From Alphaproteobacteria bacterium (lineage in GTDB: Bacteria > Pseudomonadota > Alphaproteobacteria > Reyranellales > Reyranellaceae), in contig JABCYT010000077.1 of NCBI GenBank assembly GCA_013290035.1, forward strand, positions 1 to 9,690: 9,690 nt of DNA, given 5' to 3'. Below are positions 6,428-9,690 of this stretch, piece by piece; positions within the stretch are counted from its first letter, which is position 1, and each line of letters opens with the position of its first letter. Both the position numbers and the translations under genes were made by a program. A model generated the notes under the pieces. The model saw only the letters and a program-made list of their open reading frames with translations, did not search any database and had not been told where the DNA came from.

Positions 6428-6432
6428 AAGGA
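6428..6432 (+). promoter_or_regulatory. Ribosome binding site of the heterocyclase gene
   Basis: AAGGA lies 6 bases before a TTG at 6439 and 12 before the ATG at 6445. Its spacing favours TTG while the codon favours ATG, so the start remains ambiguous by two residues. Confidence 0.5.
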
Positions 6433-6444
6433 ATCCCCTTGGCA

Positions 6445-8739
6445 ATGGCGGACATGGACTTCGACCAGCCGATCGGCATCGCGCCGCAATTCTCTTCCTA
6501 TGCCCTCGACGAGCGTCAGGTGCTGCTGCTCTCCGAGCAGCGCAGCTTCCGGCTGACCGGCAAGCTCTATGTCGCCCTGCTTCCTTTCCTCGATGGCAGC
6601 CGGACGGGGCAGGCCGTCCTCGAGGCCTTCGAAGGCCGCTTCGAGGGCGCACGCCTGCGCACCATCCTCGCCGACATGTTCGACAAGGGATACATCACCC
6701 AGCTCGACGGCAAGGCGCCGCGCGAACGCCAGGCGCTGTGGGTCGAGCTTGGTCTCGCCCCGACCGAGGCCGAGGCAAAGCTTGAGCGCACATCCGTTGC
6801 CGTGATGTCTGTGCCCAATAACGGTGCCGCTGCCGAGACCGCACAGGCGCTGAGCGCCGCGGCCAGCGGTGCCGGGCTGCGGGTCGTGGCCGCGGCCGAT
6901 GCCGATCTGGTCGTCGTCTCGGTCGAAGATTATCTGCATGGCGACCTCGAAGCCCTCAACCGGCAGATGCGGCGGGAGGGTCGCGATTGGGCGTTGTTCA
7001 AATCAGGCGGCAGCATGCCCCTGGTTGGCCCGGTGTTTCATGCCGGCGCGGCGCCGTGCTGGGCCTGCCTGGCGCGCCCCATGGTCGAGAACAGGCCCGG
7101 CGACACGGTCCTGGCCGGCGGCACGGTCGCGGCGCGGCCGGCGCGCGGCAGCAGCCCGGCGACACGCAGCCTGGCGGTGAACTTTGCCGCCTTCGAACTG
7201 GCGCGCGCCGCGGCGGGAAAGGGGCTTTCAAGTCTAAGCCGCAGCATCATCGCTTTCGATCTCAAGACCCGCACGTGCCGCGAGCATTTCGTCAGGCTCG
7301 ATTCGAACTGTCCGGTTTGCGGGCCGGCGCGCGACGAGCAGGAGAGTCTCGAGCGCGCCAGCCAGCCGCTCGTCCTGGCGTCGAGGCCAGTCCTGCCGCA
7401 GGTCGACGGCGGCTGGCGCTCAGTCCCGACGGCCGAGGTGATGCGCGGCCTGGAGCGCTATGTGAGCCCGCTGACCGGGATCATTGCCGACCTCGACGAC
7501 TGCTCGCCGGGCGACGGCTTGCCGGTCTTCCGGGCGCGGCAGGCCAAGCCCATGCAGGCCGACCCGCGGCACAATCGCCTTCTCGGGCAGCCGGGCGGCG
7601 CCGCCGGCAAGGGGATGAGCGAAGCCCAGGCGCGTGTGAGCTGCCTCGCCGAGGCGATGGAACGCTATCTGTGCGGCTATACCGGTCACGAGCCGCGCCG
7701 CCGGGCGCGCTGGGCGGAGGTCGCCGAACGGGCGCCGCATCCTGCCACCTGCCTGAACTTCAGCGAACGCCAGTACGACAATCGCGGGGCCTGGAACGCG
7801 CGTCACCATGGCTTCAACTGGGTGGCGGAACGGTTCGAAGACAGTCGCGCGATCGACTGGACGCCGGCGTGGTCCCTGACCCATGGCGAGAGCCGCTGGC
7901 TGCCGACGCGCTACTGCTACTTCAACTACGCTGACGCCCTGGCCGAACGGGAAGGCGAGAACACCTTTTGTATCGCCGATTCCAACGGTTGCGCGTCGGG
8001 CAGCACGCTCGAGGAAGCCATCCTCCAGGGCCTGCTGGAGCTGGTCGAACGCGATGCCTGCGCGCTTTGGTGGTACAGCCGCGTGCGCCGGCCGGCCTTC
8101 GATCTGCGGTCGTTCGACAGCCCTTTCCTGCGCCGCATCCAGGCCTTGTGCAGTGCCAAGCGGCGTGGGTTGCATGTCCTCGATCTCACGACCGATCTCG
8201 GCATTCCGGTGGCGATCGCGCTGTCCTGGCAGTTGGAAACCGGCAAGTCGATCGCCCTTGGCCTCGGCGCGCACCTGGACGGTGCCATTGCGGTCAATCG
8301 CGCTTTGTCGGAACTCAACCAGATGCTGGCGCTCGAAACGTCCTTGGACGCTCTGGGCGAAGACAAGGCCCGCAAGGCGACGGGCGACGAGGCGGCGATG
8401 ATCGACTGGATCCTGAACAAGAGTCTCGAGACGGAGGCCTACTGCGTGCCGTCGGGCACGATCGGCATCGATGCCTATGCCACGCCGCGCGTCGAAGACC
8501 TCCGGCAAGCCGTCGAGCTCGGTGTGCGGGCCGTTTCGGACCGGGGATACGACATGATCGTGCTCGACCATTCCCGCCCCGGCATCGACTTCGCCGCGGC
8601 GCGGGTGGTGGTGCCGGGCCTGCGCCACTTCTGGGCCCGCTTTCGCGAAGGCCGGCTCTACACGGCGCCGGTCGAGATGGGTTGGCTGCCGCAACCGCTG
8701 ACGCAAGAGCAGTTGAACCCCATTCCGTTCTTCATGTGA
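6445..8739 (+). CDS. Fused E1-like/YcaO azoline-forming heterocyclase, TruD/PatD/LynD-like
   Basis: This 764-residue ATP-dependent cyclodehydratase would convert Cys, Ser or Thr of a ribosomal precursor peptide into thiazolines or oxazolines. Residues 12-90 form a winged-helix leader-peptide clamp. Residues 110-295 are the E1-like half, with a zinc-type Cys quartet in CWAC (205-208) and CPVC (289-292). The YcaO half follows, with GKGMSEAQAR (389-398), EAMERY (403-408), SNGCASG (513-519) and ELVERD (532-537), the nucleotide and magnesium binding blocks. Domain order and length equal those of cyanobactin heterocyclases. The C-terminus ends NPIPFFM, a degenerate form of the proline-rich end that these enzymes use in catalysis. 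ATG at 6445 is taken as start; TTG at 6439 fits the AAGGA better. Transcribed away from the oxygenase and joined to the dehydrogenase gene. Confidence 0.96.
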   Translation: MADMDFDQPIGIAPQFSSYALDERQVLLLSEQRSFRLTGKLYVALLPFLDGSRTGQAVLEAFEGRFEGARLRTILADMFDKGYITQLDGKAPRERQALWVELGLAPTEAEAKLERTSVAVMSVPNNGAAAETAQALSAAASGAGLRVVAAADADLVVVSVEDYLHGDLEALNRQMRREGRDWALFKSGGSMPLVGPVFHAGAAPCWACLARPMVENRPGDTVLAGGTVAARPARGSSPATRSLAVNFAAFELARAAAGKGLSSLSRSIIAFDLKTRTCREHFVRLDSNCPVCGPARDEQESLERASQPLVLASRPVLPQVDGGWRSVPTAEVMRGLERYVSPLTGIIADLDDCSPGDGLPVFRARQAKPMQADPRHNRLLGQPGGAAGKGMSEAQARVSCLAEAMERYLCGYTGHEPRRRARWAEVAERAPHPATCLNFSERQYDNRGAWNARHHGFNWVAERFEDSRAIDWTPAWSLTHGESRWLPTRYCYFNYADALAEREGENTFCIADSNGCASGSTLEEAILQGLLELVERDACALWWYSRVRRPAFDLRSFDSPFLRRIQALCSAKRRGLHVLDLTTDLGIPVAIALSWQLETGKSIALGLGAHLDGAIAVNRALSELNQMLALETSLDALGEDKARKATGDEAAMIDWILNKSLETEAYCVPSGTIGIDAYATPRVEDLRQAVELGVRAVSDRGYDMIVLDHSRPGIDFAAARVVVPGLRHFWARFREGRLYTAPVEMGWLPQPLTQEQLNPIPFFM

Positions 8740-8747
8740 GCCGCGCG

Positions 8748-9690
8748 ATGGAGGATAGCGTCCGCCTCGACTACCGCTTCAATGCCGACGTGACATCGGT
8801 CGAGCGCAAGGGCGACCGCATCACCTTGAACATCGCCAACTGGCGGCCGCTCAGCTTCACGCCCAAGACGGCGTCGCTCGCCGATGCCGTCATGGCCTTG
8901 ACGGGGTCGGGGGCCGCGCTGGCCCGCCTGGTGGCGATCGCGGCGGCCGGGCGCGAGAACGCCGACGCGGAGGCGGCGTTCGACTATTACATCGAGCGCT
9001 TCACACGCGGGCGCCTGCTCGCCTGGACCATTGCCGACGATGCGGGCGAGCTCGCGCGCGTCGAGTCCCAGGCGAACCGCTGGCGGCCGCGGCCCGATCC
9101 GCTCCCGGCAGGAGATCTCCATCTCTGCCGCTTCGCCTACCTGCGGCGAGATGATTCAGGAGTTGCGCTCGATTCAGGCCTTGTTCGCGCGCGCGTGCTG
9201 CTGGGTCCGCGTGGCCTGGCTGCATTGTCCGAACTCCTGGCCGAGCCGCGGCCGGCGACGCCGGCAAGCCTTGCCGAGGCGCTGTGGCGGACGGGCTTCC
9301 TCGACCTCGCCCAGCCGAGCGAAAGCGAGGCCAGGCGCTGCTGGGAATTTCACGATCTGCTGGCGCACGAAGCCGGCCGCAACAATCGCGACGCCGCGCC
9401 GATCGGCGGCACCTATCGTTTCGAGGGCGAGTTTCCGTCGGCGCCGGCCATCAAGCCAGCCATGCCAGGCGAGCGTATCGCGCTGGCGCCCGTCGATCCG
9501 GCGCGCATTCGCCAGCGCAGCGATTCCCTGGACGCCGTCCAGACGCGGCGGCGCTCGATCCGGCGCTTCGCCGGCGAGGCGATTTCGCTCGCCGCGCTGA
9601 CTGAATTCCTGTGGCGGGTTTGCCGCACGACCGGTCATCACGCGAGCGAGCCGCAGGATGTCATCAGCCGTCCCTATCCGGCGGGCGGCA
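8748..9690 (+). CDS. SagB/ThcOx-type FMN-dependent azoline dehydrogenase, N-terminal part
   Basis: The first 314 residues are present; the frame is open at the window end. In azole-peptide pathways this nitroreductase-fold enzyme oxidises azolines made by YcaO to aromatic azoles using FMN. Two winged-helix-like blocks (about 20-95 and 140-190) precede the catalytic part, recalling the paired peptide-clamp domains described for ThcOx. Residues 199-211 (WEFHDLLAHEAGR) are the family junction motif. The FMN phosphate-binding arginine cluster is TRRRSIRRF (266-274), followed by the helix LAALTEFLWR and RPYPAGG (308-314). The catalytic Lys/Tyr and the remaining FMN loop lie beyond the edge. ATG at 8748 is used; a GTG at 8736 overlaps the heterocyclase stop as GTGA and is equally plausible. 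Co-transcribed with the heterocyclase. Confidence 0.93.
   Translation, partial: MEDSVRLDYRFNADVTSVERKGDRITLNIANWRPLSFTPKTASLADAVMALTGSGAALARLVAIAAAGRENADAEAAFDYYIERFTRGRLLAWTIADDAGELARVESQANRWRPRPDPLPAGDLHLCRFAYLRRDDSGVALDSGLVRARVLLGPRGLAALSELLAEPRPATPASLAEALWRTGFLDLAQPSESEARRCWEFHDLLAHEAGRNNRDAAPIGGTYRFEGEFPSAPAIKPAMPGERIALAPVDPARIRQRSDSLDAVQTRRRSIRRFAGEAISLAALTEFLWRVCRTTGHHASEPQDVISRPYPAGG

Noticed and set aside
5866..6939. 357-codon minus-strand frame spanning the divergent promoter region
   Set aside because: It overlaps the oxygenase in another frame and the heterocyclase in antisense, and shows no conserved motif.
7420..8706. 428-codon open frame on the minus strand
   Set aside because: It is antisense to the YcaO half of the heterocyclase, which carries all the recognisable motifs; composition is typical of a shadow frame.

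Overview
The window is high-GC DNA (my estimate is mid-60s percent) with tightly packed genes. The run hisA-hisF-hisE followed by a HIT protein, the ATGA and few-base gene junctions, and the codon usage all suggest an alphaproteobacterium. I cannot fix the genus from sequence alone.

Left part (1-4818, all on the minus strand). Read in transcription order, this is: a small protein of unknown function with a pentapeptide-repeat tail (4818-4426), hisA (4413-3685), hisF (3681-2908), hisE (2815-2426), a HIT-family nucleotide hydrolase (2357-1947), an exported alpha/beta hydrolase (1950-925) and a TauD/TfdA-type 2-oxoglutarate dioxygenase (875-9). HisA and HisF catalyse consecutive steps of histidine synthesis, and HisE removes pyrophosphate two steps earlier. 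The genes behind hisE look like passengers of the same transcription unit. No hisH or hisB is found upstream of hisA inside the window.

Middle (4819-5357). This is a gene-poor stretch of about 540 bases. It holds a possible promoter for the his unit, two perfect inverted repeats and one weakly supported 49-codon ORF.

Right part (5358-9690). This is the interesting region and looks like a RiPP (ribosomal peptide natural product) locus cut by the window edge. On the minus strand lies a diiron oxygenase of the AurF type (TTG start at 6374). Divergent from it, about 70 bases away, is a 764-residue protein that fuses a leader-binding/zinc E1-like half to a YcaO half. That is the architecture of the cyanobactin heterocyclases TruD, PatD and LynD. 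It is followed, with a junction suggesting translational coupling, by the first 314 residues of a SagB/ThcOx-type FMN dehydrogenase. The inferred chemistry is that YcaO cyclises Cys/Ser/Thr of a precursor peptide to azolines, the dehydrogenase oxidises these to azoles, and the AurF-like enzyme adds an oxygenation, perhaps on nitrogen. No convincing precursor peptide, protease or transporter is visible; they probably lie beyond 9690.
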